Source: Lanius collurio
Lineage: Eukaryota; Chordata; Aves; Passeriformes; Laniidae
DNA: 64,000 bases
Direction of reading: 5' to 3'
Assembly (NCBI GenBank): GCA_020086605.1
Contig: JACBWW010000046.1
Location: forward strand, 4,949,811 to 5,013,810
The notes beneath the pieces were generated by a model that ran no database searches, had not been told where the DNA came from, and was given only the letters and a program-made list of their open reading frames with translations. Below, piece after piece: positions 1 through 13,700 of this stretch (the stretch's first letter is position 1; every line of letters starts with the position of its first letter). The position numbers and the translations under genes are program-made.

Positions 1-571
<571 letters not shown>

Positions 572-574
572 TTA

Positions 575-3500
575 AAAATCTGCCACATGGTTGCAAACTA
601 GAGAAAAGAGTTGATAAACGGGTCCTTCTGCCTGTGCTGGGGACACGTCAGTTTGCTTCAGCGGCTCACCATCAGCTTTCCTTCTTAAGTCCCATATGTC
701 CCCCACAGAGAAGCTGATTTAGAGGCTGAAATATGAGAGATCCCCAAATACTCTCTCTGCACCAAGAAAGAAATCTTAGTGAATATTTCCTTTTGGGCAC
801 TGTTCTTCTTCAATCTGCAATTTATCCTTGGAAATCCGCTTTACTGGTTCTCTGCACAGTCCTTAATCCATCAAGTATCTGTTTCCCAAGAGTTTTCAGA
901 GCTTAGCAGAAACAAAAAAGCAAGGGCTGCCTTTCACTTTGCTTTTCCCCCTCCAAGTATCTCTGACTACTCAGTGAAGCAGCTTTGCTCAGCAGCAGAG
1001 TGATCCCTCTGTTCCCTGTGATATACACAGCTGCCAGATGACACACTGCACAGGAAGGAGCCAATGGCAGATCTCTTCCCAGCTTTTCCTGAGGTGTATC
1101 ACGAACCACACGTGGGCAACAGCACAGCCTGACGTGCAGATCTAGAGAGCAGCAAAACACAGATGGAGGCTGGAAGTGCTGTGATCTCCTCTGTCTGCTC
1201 TCTGCTCTTCTCTGGACACCCAGCACAACAGCTACATGGGGATGAAGTATCTTCACTAGTTTGTGGCATCTCTCTTTCTCTTCATCCCAGAGTTTTAGCA
1301 GAGAACATCTGAGGGCTTTGTGCTTGGCCCCAGCCCCTTCCTGCTCTCATGTGGGGCAGAGGATAGAGTGAAAAGTGAAACACAATCAGACAGTAAGAGC
1401 AGCAGCCCAGGGGGGTCACTCAGGATGGCTGGCTGCACTCTCTGCATCCTGGCTGGGCTGGGGCCCGTGCTGAGCCCCAGGGTGTTCAGGCACCCACCAG
1501 CATTTCTGCAGCAGCCTGGCAGAGGCTGCAGGAACACAGCGGGCTCCATCCCTGGGCTCCTTTGCTATATGGCCCCGCCAGGTCCCTTTGCCACAGTCTC
1601 TGCCATTTCCTTGCTGTGCATCAGGAGGATGAGGGGGCAGAGCAGCACCAGCTGCACTTGCACAAACCCAACAGAGGTGAGATGTCCCGAATGCCCCAGG
1701 TGGGTGACTCTGATCACATATTCCTGCAGAACAGATTTATTCTGTCGCAAGTGCAAACAGTTTAGCAATCACATGCTGGTTTGCTGCAGTTATTACTCAC
1801 TTGCAAACATTTTGAGCTGCTTCAAGTAGGCTTTGGGGTTCATCATGCATTGGTGCTAGCTCTGCTCAGTCAGACAGAGAAAGTGAGGGACAAATGTACT
1901 TTTGCCAATTCATCCAGGTGAATTGTGCCACCATTTGTTTCTAAAGAAGACTATTGGCTTTCACATCTGACACTATTTGAGACAGAAATTTTTGGAAATT
2001 TTCAGTTTCGTGAGATTATTTAGCATTTTCCTTTTTAGTGCTCTTTTGAAAATAAATGTCAGATTGCTGAAATGTCAGTTGAGATGCATATCCATCTTCT
2101 GAACAGATCTAATTTGATCTAATGTAATCCCATCAACAGATCAATATTGATGAGGGCCAGAGAAATCAGAGCTATGTTATAAAAATTCAGATCCTTGGGA
2201 ACATTAAAACAGCAGATTTTGGGCATTTTCTCAAGTCATTACCATGTTTTATCACCTTTGCTCATGGAGGCCAAGGGGGCTGTTAGGAACAAGTCCCTGA
2301 GCTTGCTGGGTTAATGGAATCTTTCCTGTACTTCTCTGCAGGGACTCTTTCCTGCCTGACAGAGGCAAGTAAGACAACTCAGCTGTCAGGCTCATTGTAC
2401 AGCATGTAAAAGCATCCAGGGTCGAGGCTGCTTGCACTTGCACCTGAATTTAAGCTAATTTTAAGGAAGTGATTTCTAAAGACATGATTCATCTCCATTA
2501 CTGGACTGGATTTAATGATGAGGCAAATCATATAGTAATGGAGATTTTCTCCCTAGACTGTTACCATGGGCTCACTGAGTACATGCATTCAAATGCTTGT
2601 CCCTGTCTGCTCCCACGAAGATGTACAGAAAATGCTTTCATGACTGGATTATTGAGCTCAAAAACTGAATACAATTGCCCCCACAGGTCCCTGCAGATAG
2701 TTATATTTCATATTTATGAGGTATATAAAAATCTCACAAGAGGGCAGATGAGAAATCCTGTGAATCCAAGACCACTGCACTAAAACTTTTCCTAATGCAG
2801 ATGTTCCCATCATGCTCCAAACGTGCGTTTTTTGGCTTCTTGTCCTTGTCTTCATCTGTTCTTCCCTGAGCTCCTCTCCTGGTGCTGAGTGCAGGCGTCC
2901 CACATTATCAGGAAAGGAGGTGAGAGCTGCTGGAGTTAAAGTGCTGCTCCCCTTCAGGTCTGCAGTCAGGACACACAGAGAGTCGATGCCCAGAGCAGCC
3001 ACCAAGAAAGCATCCAGCCTGTGAGAGAAACCCCTGTCCTACCAGCTGGGATCTGAGCCACAGGAAGCAGGGAGCACACAGATCCTGGCAAAGCCTAAAC
3101 CAAGGTCTGCAGGTGCAATAATGAGTTTTCTGGTTTGGAAAAAGAAAGTGTCTCTGCTCTGCCATTCAGAGCTGAAAGCAGCTGGAAGCAGACAGGAAGT
3201 TTCAGTGCCTGAGCCTTGTCCAAAGGGAGAAACTTCAACAGCTGAAATTGCCAAGTCCAAACGAGGAAAATTTAATTCAATGTGTCTGTTGTACCATGCA
3301 GCTTCTTACAAGATTTCCCTAGAGAATGTCATAGCTTACCCTTTTCTGCTTTAAGTACAAGTTTGATAAATAACAAACAACAAGAGCTACAGACCAATCC
3401 CTGCAGTTTTATTTCACTCAAAAGGTGTGTTAAAAATAGAGTCTGGACAATCCTCATAAACTATGAATCTGCAACTCTTTCTTTTTTTCTATTTGCTTTA

Positions 3501-6500
3501 AAGCACTTAGGACACCGTACTCGTTTTCATTTGCAGTGACTAGTCCTGCTTTTGTGACTCAGAAAAGTGGGTTGAAGAGGCACAGGCATTTTCCAGTACA
3601 TTTCATGGACTTGATAGTAAGTCTTAATAAATAAATGGTGATTACAGAGTGAATACTCCAGTAATACATTAAATAAAGAAGTTCTGTAATTCAGAAAGGT
3701 GCTAACTATTCAAAACCACACTATACACGATGCCTTTCTGTGCAGGTGAGCCAAGGTTTGGCTCCTGGGGAGGGAAAGATTCGCTCAGCCCACAGCAACA
3801 CAACCTATGTGTTCCTTCATCCCACTCACATCATTCACTGCATGTTCCTTCTTGATACATGAGAGCCATTACAACTACAGTCCAGCTTTCACAAAATATT
3901 TTCACTTTCTGAGGGCAGACTTTTAGGCAAAACCATAAAATTCATCACTCTAAATGTGGTAAATTTACCAGTCTCAATGCCTTTTGTTTTTTCCCTGAGA
4001 CAAATCATTCTTTGTGAGGAAAAACATGGGAGGAAGGTGCTGAGCACAGACTGTCTCGACCAGATACTCAATTATGTCCCCTTGAAAGAGTATTTTAGCT
4101 TCTCTTCTCAGAGCTTTCTTGGAGGCAGTGTAATTGGAATCTCATGCTGCAGACTGATAGAAGGAACAAACAATGGAGAACATGTGGGAGACCAGGGTGC
4201 TGATGCCTGATTTAGGAGCTGAAATTGCTTCTTTGAATACGCTAGACCAGCCTTTCCACAGTGTAGCCTGACATAGAAACTATTCACAGTGAACTGGAAC
4301 CTGTGGGAGGAGCTGCATGACCTTGGATCCAGCTGCTGTACTCTGATGGACCATGTCCTGTCCTAGAGAGCAGCCGGGGTTAGCTGAGTGTCCCTCAGCT
4401 GGGGAGGAAGAACTCCTCAGGGCCAGAGGAAGAGTCAACTCCAGGCCATTGCCTTTATGAAGCTCAAAACAACGTATCTGAGAGGTTTACAGTGACTTCT
4501 CTACTGTACCTGCCATTATTTCTGATTCTGTGTGCCAGATACACAGCGAGGATCAGCTGCAGCACTCACAGCAAAGCACTCGAGGAGGTAAAGGCGTGTT
4601 GTTCTCAGCTGAAAGCACTAAATTATATTCTAAAATTTCAGGTTATTCCCTATGACCATCAAATGACTGTAAGGTAAAGCCAAGCGAGTCTCCATCGGCT
4701 CAGGACATGGAACTGGACATGCACTAATCCAAGGATTGGCTCTTGGCAAAGAAGGCTCAGCAGATACCAAGGAGACAGGACATTCAGGGGAGGTGATGTG
4801 GCAACTGCCACTCATGGTGAGAGATGGAAGCAAGCACTGCCTGGTGCAGGCAATGTTGGGGATTTTTCACTTTCTAGAGGATCAATGCCAGGAGAAAAAG
4901 CCAGATGGGCTGTTCCAGAGCCAGCTGATGCTGGCAAAGAGTGAGGAGTTGCTGTGGAAGCCTCTGTCAAGCCTTTTTTCCTTAGTTTGAAGGAAACTCC
5001 TCTGGAAGAATGGAGTAGACTAAAAACTACTTTGAAGTTTCCAAAAAAATAACAAAAAAAAAAAAAAATCCCAGTCTGACTTTGCTAGCAGCTACAAATG
5101 TTCAAACAGGAATCAAGAGCCATGGTTCTTGAATAAGTGATGCAGAAGATAAAATATTATTTGAAAGGAAACACTTCTGAAGACAGGGATGCCATGAGCC
5201 CTGAACACACAGTACCAAAACTCACCCACGAACAGCAGCAGCTTTCTTTTGCAGAGAGTGACTGGAGAATAGGTGGTGTTCTGCAGGTTGCATTCTGAAA
5301 ATGCTGGTTTCTCACTGAAAGTCTGAATGAAAGCCAGGACATAAATGTCATCAACAACAATCTGAAGTTTTAGCTATGGACAATTCATTTCAACCCATTC
5401 AATTTTTTAAAAATTAAAAATACCTTGCTATCCTTCAGAAGCAAATACTCCTCTAAAATAACAAAATTTCCAACTTCAGTCTCTCAACCCAGACTCCAGT
5501 TGCTGAGTTTGGGGTCTTGGTATAGAGCCAGAGGAGGCAAATGCTTCCAGGGGACATGGCCCTGGGCAGGGGTCCCTCGGGGAGGAGAGTGGTGGTAGAT
5601 TGACAGTGAGAAGCAGAAATGGCTTTGTCTCAGGTGTGGGGAGATCTGCTCTGGAAGCAGCTCAGACAAGAGATCACTGCTCACCTCCATCTGTCAGCAC
5701 TCCTCCACTGCACAGCACCCTTCACATCCTTGCCAACCTGGGCATCTCCCAGTGGGATTCTTTTGCCCTTAAAGCACTCACAGCCTTTTTCAGTGCCTCT
5801 CATTCATTCTTGGATTTTGTTATTTCTTTTTCCTTTCTTCAAATATTTCAGGGGCTACATTTTGGAAACTCTGATGACTATTCCAGCTTGGATTAATTTG
5901 CATTCATAGTATGAAAAACATTTCATGCATTCATTCCCTTCTCTCTTTTCATCTGTCCTTTATCTGACTGCTGCAGGAAAATCAGAATTAGCCACTGTTT
6001 TGTTTTCTCTCCTTACAGCCCTCCACTCACTACAATTCTTGGATTGCAAGAGGAAAAACAATTACTTGTACAATTTCCTTTAGATGCCAGATGCCACATT
6101 TCTGGATGATCTATGAATCCCCACATCTCTTTTCAACATCCAAAATTTCAGGTACAGAGGCACAACACACCCCAAAGGAAAACCTCTTTCTGGCACACCG
6201 ACACATCAGCACTCCTCCTGAGAGCCTCCCTGACTCTGTGGGATCCAAAAGGCCCCTTGGCAAGCTGCAAGAGTGATGTCAGTGCTCAGGAGTTCCAAAC
6301 AAGGGCTGTAGCTGGAGAAAACCTTGGCAGGATGTCTGCCAAGTGCTGCACTGCCCACCCCACAGCAGGGGCACAGTTGGTTTTAAAGGGCTTTTGACCA
6401 TTTCCCAGCTAAACCCTAGCACCTTGTGCCTCTGCACCTCTTCACAGAGATGGAAACCAGCTGCAGGACTCACAGTAAGATGCACAGCTTTACTGCTGCC

Positions 6501-9500
6501 CCGATGGAAGGGTGATGGCCCTAAGAGCCCATTCCTCACACTGACCCCTTTCTGAGCACAGACCAGCTACAGCTCCACCAGGTGCAAAAAACCAGCTGTT
6601 ACGAGGGTACAATCAGCTGAAACCTCCCCAAATTGTGCTGTTATGTAAAATCACACAGCTGCTACGCTCTGTCCATAACATCCCAGCCTTTCTCTTCTTT
6701 GCCTGTTTCCTGGCACAGAGGCAAGCCAGGTGGGTGGTATCAGCAGTCAGCTCAGGGAAATGGAGAGCCTTGGGAGAAGCAAACATCAGAGCCCAAACTG
6801 CTGCTCCTTGGGCTCAGCTTTGGGTAATGTAGCAGGAGGCGGTCTCAGAGCAGTTCTTCCCAGCTGAGAGCAGAGCCTGGGGACAGGTGCCAGAAACCAC
6901 CCCCCAGACACCCTCTGGGGCACCAAGTGGTCTCACAGCTCCCACCAGGCAGCTCCCTCCCAAACTGCATGGGCTGCCCTGGAGCTGCTGGTCCAGCACA
7001 GTGCAGGTGGCAGAAGCTTGGTCTTGAGGGACTCCATGGGACACTTGGATTTGAAAAAAAGCTGGGAAGGAAAGAAAGCAGAATGTGTGTCCAGAAACAG
7101 ATGTTTGTTTGAGCTGGTCCTAAAAATCAAGAGATGTTAGAAAAACCACAAAATCCTTTGGAAGTATCCTTCTTCCTGGTCAGTGTCAGGTTTCTGGTCT
7201 CAGTGTGTCTCCTGCAGAGGTCTGATGCTGGCACCAGGATACAGGACTGTGGCACTATACCCTGTCCTGGGGCAGGCCCCTGCTAGCTGAAATGGGGCAA
7301 CTGCAGTTTTTTTTAAAGTACCACCAGTAATTTGATGAGGTGACTAGACAAAGGCATGATTACAGGGGGGGCTTTATAAAAATAACTGTATAGAAGTATT
7401 CTCAAGACAGAAGAGTGAACAGCCAGGTCAAACCCTGGTCTCTGCCCACCACCTGCTCAGGGCAGCCAGGGGAGCTTGGGACACCACAGCCTGAACTCCC
7501 CACTCACCACCTGGGCCTCTGGGAGCCGTGGCCACCAGGATACTTGCAAGGAATGGAGTGCACTGACCCATCCTGCAGCCCAGCCTGGGCACAAGGCCAG
7601 CACCTGTCCTCCCTGCTGCTGACCCCAGCATTGCTCTGCCAGGGGCTGCTGATCCTCGGGTCAGTGATGGCACCAGGCACCTCTGCAGTCCCAAACCCAC
7701 CACCCCACCAATCTCAAACTTTTCCCCAGTAAATTGCTTTCTCCTTTAAAACCTTTCCTGAAACTTTTTAAACTCCAAGTGACTGGTATTTTAAAGTACT
7801 TGTCCATACTGTAAATTGCCAGTGATCGGCAGACCAGAAATTATTTAGTCTTGTTTTTTCCCCAGCACACAACATTCCACATTCCAGAAACACAAACACA
7901 CTCCAGAAGAGTTACTTGGCAGAGAAAGTGTAACGAGACAGCCTTTGTTCTTCTTTATTTCTCTGCAACATAAGGGACAAGAGTGGGAGCGTGGGGGGGA
8001 AATGTCAAAAAAGTCAACCTCACCCAGCTAAAATAAGCAAGAGACAAGAACATCTTCATGTGTTCCCTGTTCAGCAGAAGGAACACAGCTCAGCCAGACC
8101 CACTGGCAAGTGCTGAACCATTCACTGTTCTGGAAGTAACAATAAAGGAAAAAAAATGTTCTGAAAGATAAAGCCATTCCAAAGGACTGAATCACTGAGA
8201 ATGGGAGTTCCTGGGTGCAGGGAAGAATGTGTTAGAGAAAGGAAAAAGTGCCTGAGTCAAACTACCCTAAAGGCTTTGCTTGATGAAGCAGCCTGATGGG
8301 ATGTCACCGGCTTCCAGAACACATTTTTTAGGGTAATGTCATTCATTTCTTTAATACTAGTGATCTCAAGGAGGAACGATGCCACCAGGGCTGCAGTCAT
8401 CATCATAACTGTTTTCCTCTAAAGACTGCCATTGTATTTGGGCTCTCAGCTTGAAATAAATGCCTGAAAGGACAGAACTGAAAAAGAGAAAGAAATAAAG
8501 TTTAAGACCGTATTACCTCTCATCTTACAGTCAGAATCTGAAAAGAAATACAAAAGTCGATGAGAGGTTTCCTGTGTGAGAGGTTTTCAACACAGACTAC
8601 AAATTCCTACATTATTTTTTATTTTCTGCTGCTGGTTACTTAAATTAAGGACCTTCTCCTTAGGCTGGACAGACTCGGGCATTAATCAAACACAGGCAGC
8701 TTCTCAGAGGGCTTACATCTCTGGTCGTCAATAGATCACGGTTGCAATTGCATCTGTCCTGAAATCAGCTCTGGGGGAAGAGGAGGAAGATGCACTTTAG
8801 GAGTCAAATAATCTAATTTAGACATGTTTCTTTCCAATCACCTTTTAGTGATTTGGTTTGGGTCATTACACTTCACCCTGGAATGGGTACACTGGCTAAA
8901 AAGGAAGAAATGCAGGAGAAAAAAAACAAACAAGGGAGAAAAAAAACCCCGACATGTCAGCAGCTCCAAAGGTGCTGAGGACTGACCCAAAACACAGAGA
9001 AATGCACCTAATTTTATAAAAGCAGCTTAGAGTTTACACTGCTCCAATCCTGATCCCTTTGAAATAAATGGTATTCTTATTGTTTGTGTTTTCCTACAGT
9101 TTCCCAGAACTTTGTCCCATGAAAGATCAAAAATAATAATCTATTTGGGAACAGGCTGTCTCCTTTCATACACTCAAAACAACAGCACCTCTAACACTGG
9201 CCAAAAAGGTTTTATGCGCCTGTGTACCCGACTTGCACATAAATCTCACCTCCAGAAGGTATTGTGAAATTTTAATTATAGTCCATCTGAAGCAAAATGG
9301 TCCTGGATTAAATCCAAACTTCTCCCGAGCTGGGCAGAGGGTTTTGTGCCTGGCAGTTTTACAAACCTCTTCTGCTGCCAACTTAACAGGGTAATACTCA
9401 AAAACCTTGAGAACTTTGAGTGGAAGTGGCTATTAGTTGTAAAGGTTCAATTATCAACAACAGCACCTGAATTGCTGAACCTCAGACCCAGCACAGAATG

Positions 9501-9945
9501 TCTCCATAACAAAATATTGTCTCTTTCTGAATCACTGGAATATATGTGTGAGTCAACATGAAGCAAAACAATCAGCCCTGCACACAAAGGATGCCTTTCT
9601 GTCCCCTGATCCATAGTGCTGCTTTGACCCATGCTGGGCAGGGACTTCTGGAGCCAGTGCTGAGCAGCTGGAGCTGCTGGAGGGTGAAGAAGTTGTAAGC
9701 CTAAGCAGCCAGCCAAATTTGCAACAACACTGAAGAAGTCCCCATGTGTGTGAAACAAAAATCAAGGAAACTACTTCTGTCTTTTTGCCACAGAAAAGCA
9801 AGCCAAGTAGAGGCAAAAGAAGCCCTGAATCTCTGGCCACCACCTTGCTCCATCTCTTACTAGTCAGCATCTTGGACAATAGGATTTTTCTCCTGTTTTC
9901 TGTGCAGCCATATTCCCAGAGCTTACACAGAGGATGTGGAAGGTG
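575..9945. other. Noncoding region between the GPR83-like gene and HEPH, first part
   Basis: Only short open frames with no recognisable domain, codon bias or splice-phase continuity. It may hold upstream noncoding exons of the GPR83-like gene near its left end. A short A-rich run is present around 5043-5067. I see no RNA gene and no clear transposon. Confidence 0.6.
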
Positions 9946-10737
9946 TGTTATAAATTAAATGTCAATTTCATCGAATTAATAATTTGCGCAAGCCAAATTA
10001 TTAATATAAAACAAATAAAATTTATTTTTAATCAAATTGACAATCTTAATAAGCCACTATTAAGGAAAAACAGGGCCAAGCCTAGGTTCTTGACTCTGGG
10101 TGACACATACACAGCTCTGACCACCAGCAGTTCAGAGAGGCAGCGCACACCTTTGAGGTTTTTGAGTCCAGTGTTTATACTGTTTTTCTTGCTCCTGGCT
10201 AGGAAATCTTTTGTTCTTTTCACTTCTGATGGTCCTCTGGTCCAGTGCTCAGGGGTCCATTTAGATGTTGATTTGTCCAAGGATTCTCTTTGTGCTTTGG
10301 TTGATGTTTTCCAGTAACCCATCTTAGCGTTTCTGGTAAGGGACCAGTTCAGATGATGATTTTTCTAAGAAATCCTTATATGATTAAAATGAAGTGTCTT
10401 AAGCAATAGGTCCACTCATCAGCAGTGTCCAGGGAGTAGCAGATCCTATCTCTTACTCCTTTCAGATGGAAAGGATTTCCTAGCTGGGTAGGATGAACTC
10501 ATAGTAGGTTGATGGGTCTGAGGTCATTTCTTCTGGGCTTGCCTTCACTTCTTATGCTAATTTGTACCTTCCTTGAGCAAGATGTCAGGAAACTTGCCAA
10601 GGTGTACTTTGAACATAACATATTTGAACATATATACAAATTACAACTTACTATATTTCACATTCTATATTTCACATTAATAACTTATTCTGCTTATACC
10701 ATTTTGATTCCTTATGAATTTTGACTTATCTATAACA
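9946..10737 (-). mobile_element. Solo LTR of an endogenous retrovirus (792 bp), minus orientation
   Basis: The element is bounded by TGTTATA at the left and TATAACA at the right, a perfect 7-bp terminal inverted repeat of the TG...CA type. Read on the minus strand it has a TATAAA box (plus positions 10174-10179), then about 150 bp later an AATAAA signal (10021-10026), then an AT-rich tail to the end. This is the U3-R-U5 order of an LTR. No gag, pol or env sequence flanks it, so it is a solo LTR. Only a 3-bp match (gtg) is visible at both sides as a possible target-site duplication. The family is not identified; ERVL-like is possible. Confidence 0.7.
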
Positions 10738-13700
10738 GTGTGATAATGTCTGTGCTAAATGCTCTGACAGCAATGAAAACATCTCAGGTGTTGGTGAGGA
10801 GCATCAGCACAAACATAGGTGTTTTGAGAGTGCATTGGTAAGGGCTGGGAGTGGTGACCCAGCCTGGAACCCACAGCACTGGGCTGGGGCAAGCGGCCAC
10901 AACCCCCAGACAAACAGAAGAGGTTGATGCTGCCGGGGCAGCAGCCACGCACATGGACTGCAATTCACGTTTCTGACTGAGGCTCTTTCGTGACCCTCCC
11001 TCCTTCCAAAGCCCTGCAGCCTTTCCCTCAATCAATTCTCGCATTCCGTCTCTCTGCTGTGCTCCACAGCTTCGGCTGATCACGTTTGCCACAGTCAATA
11101 ACACTTGTGACACACACCCAGGAGCCAGCAAGGGGCTCACTCAGCAGGAACAGAACAAATTACTTCTGTCTTCACAGAGATTTGGCATTGAAATGTCAAA
11201 CGGAACAGGTAGATTGCTGAAAAGATTCTTTTTTATCACACAAAGCAAACCAGAACCTCAGAGAGGCCCAGCTGAGCTCTGCCATGCGTGGGATCGTGCC
11301 CTGCAGTCAGGAATTTATTGTGCTAGGTATGAATCCAGTCAAGGTTTGTTGCTCTTTCAGTCCACAGTGTGACATTTATTTGCCATCACCTTGAGACAAG
11401 ATATCCAGGCATCCACTGGCCCTCCTCCATTCAGTTTAGTAATTTTTGTATCTTTAGCCTACAGAAAGCTGAGTGATGACTGTCAGCTGGCAGGCCAGGG
11501 ACAGACCCAGAAAAATGCTGGACATGTTCAGAAAGTGCTTTATGACTTATTGCCCTGTTCCATCAAAACCATCAGCTGCTCTCTGATTCCAGACTCTTGG
11601 TTACAGGAAGGTGTCCAGGTACTAACAGGCACAAGACCCAGATGTGGCATTGCCATGGCAACACACTTGTAAAACGAATTCGCTGTTTTTCTGAGATTCA
11701 CCATTTAGAGAGAAGCAGCGGTAAAGCTGGATGTTGCAATGACTCAAAGAACTGTTCAATGGAGGGTGTAGAGCAGCACCAGGAGACCCTGGGAGAGGTG
11801 GTCAGTGGGATAAATCCTGGTGGGCAGGCAGGGGTGGAACCCATAAAGCAGCCGCTGTTATGAAGCATTACTGAGACAGTGAGGTTATAGAAGGGCAGAA
11901 AAACAAAGCAGCACAAAGCAGCCTAAGGGAAAGGATTCACAGGAAAGCCCTAACAGAGCATGACTGTGCAGCTAAAGAGCTGTCAGAGGTCACAGATCAA
12001 GTGCAGGAGCCATGTGGCTCAGGACACAAGAATTTGATGATTACTGATTGAATATGGGCAAAGTCTGAGGAGGTGTTTGGTTTGACTGGGTAATATTTGC
12101 ACAAACTGGAATGAGAAGAATTTAAAATCTTGTTTCCATTTCATTTGACTATTCAAAATCCCCAAATTAGGATATAGTTTGTGTTTCAGGAATACTGATG
12201 TCTCCCTGGGTAAGAATTAGAATGCTGTCTGAAATGTGGGGTAAAATGCCAGTGTCACCTATTGCTATTTAAATTGCTAGAAAATAAAGAAGCAGCAGCA
12301 ATTTATTCCCAAAGCCTTGTATAACCTTTGGAGCTGCTTCCTTACAGCCCCTGAGGTCACAGCATGCAGGCATCAACCGTTATGTTAAGTGGTGTCCCAT
12401 AGCATTTCAAGTGCTGTGTTACTGTGGCTCAACTTGATGATTCCAGACCCTTCCCCACACCCTCCCCACTTGCAACCAGTCTTCAGGCTCTCATCATGAC
12501 TGAAGATGGTGATTTACCCTGACAGTGATTTGTCTGAGTTTCTCAAAGCATGAAAAGCTGTGGCCTAGTCTCCCATCCTGTATCACTGCGGACAGTACTT
12601 GATGCTCTGCTGGATGATCAGCCTTTGGGGAATTTGCTGGCTAATGAGACACTGCAATCAGTTTTATCAAATCTTTTAGAGCTTCACCCAAGAGAAATCA
12701 CATAACTCAGCTACAGCACCAGCAATCGATTTCCCAGAAGGTTCCTGATAAAGCAACCTGGTATTTTTACATCTAAAATTTGCAGTTCTGCCGTTAAGTC
12801 TGCAGGTTCCACTCACTGAGGACCAGAACAGGACCCATGAGGATCCATTTCCAAGCTGTGCATCTGGAATACTAAAAAAAGCATAAAAGTCATGACAACA
12901 ACACCCAGAGGTAGTTCCTCACCCACTGGCCTTCTCAGTCTGGCAATTAGCAATGCCAAGGGATCCTGGGCAGTTCTTCCAGGCTATATATCTATATATC
13001 TAAAGGCTGTAGAGAGAAAACCATGAGCCACAATCTGTTTTGACACAAGACTTGCAGCCAGATTTTCAGATGGAGTGAGGATGGGCAGGGAGGTGTGTTG
13101 GAACCCTGGGTTCCAACAGAGGTGGAGGGAGGAGCTCACATGGAGAGGGCAGCGTGCACTTGGGCAGCAGCTTCACTTAAGGACGTTCTTTGGCACTTCC
13201 CAGGAAGCTGCCTTGGGTCTGCGCCAATGACTGCAGAAAGGGACAAACTCAAACTTCAATTACTGTAGGCTCTAGTCTCAGCCTAAAAAGTTGATTTTTT
13301 TTTTTTTTTATCATTTCAGTCATACCTTGTGAAAATCAAATTAATCATTCTGGTCAAAACAGCTTTGTGAACTGAAAGGATAATTTCTATTTTCCATTAT
13401 GAAGACCTTTTGAAAGAAAGGAGGCAGTTTTGCCATAAATCTCCCTCAGACATTCAGAAAGTAGAGCTGGAATGCCTGTTTCAGATTTATTGAAGCAAAA
13501 TCTTTCAGCTAGGAAATGTGCATTTACTTTTTTGGTGAAACAAGAGACTACAACTTAAAGGCACAACATGCCTTGAGCAGTGGGAAATGGTTTTTACTGC
13601 TCAGGTTTACACGGAGCTACATGTGCAAGAGCGTGGCCAGACCTTGGTGCAGGACAGGAGCCAGCCACCAGCTCCAGGGCTGGCAGCAGGCAACAAGGCC

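Noticed and set aside
1320..1829. 169-codon open frame on the plus strand
   Set aside because: No recognisable domain or conserved motif; an overlapping frame of similar quality lies on the other strand.
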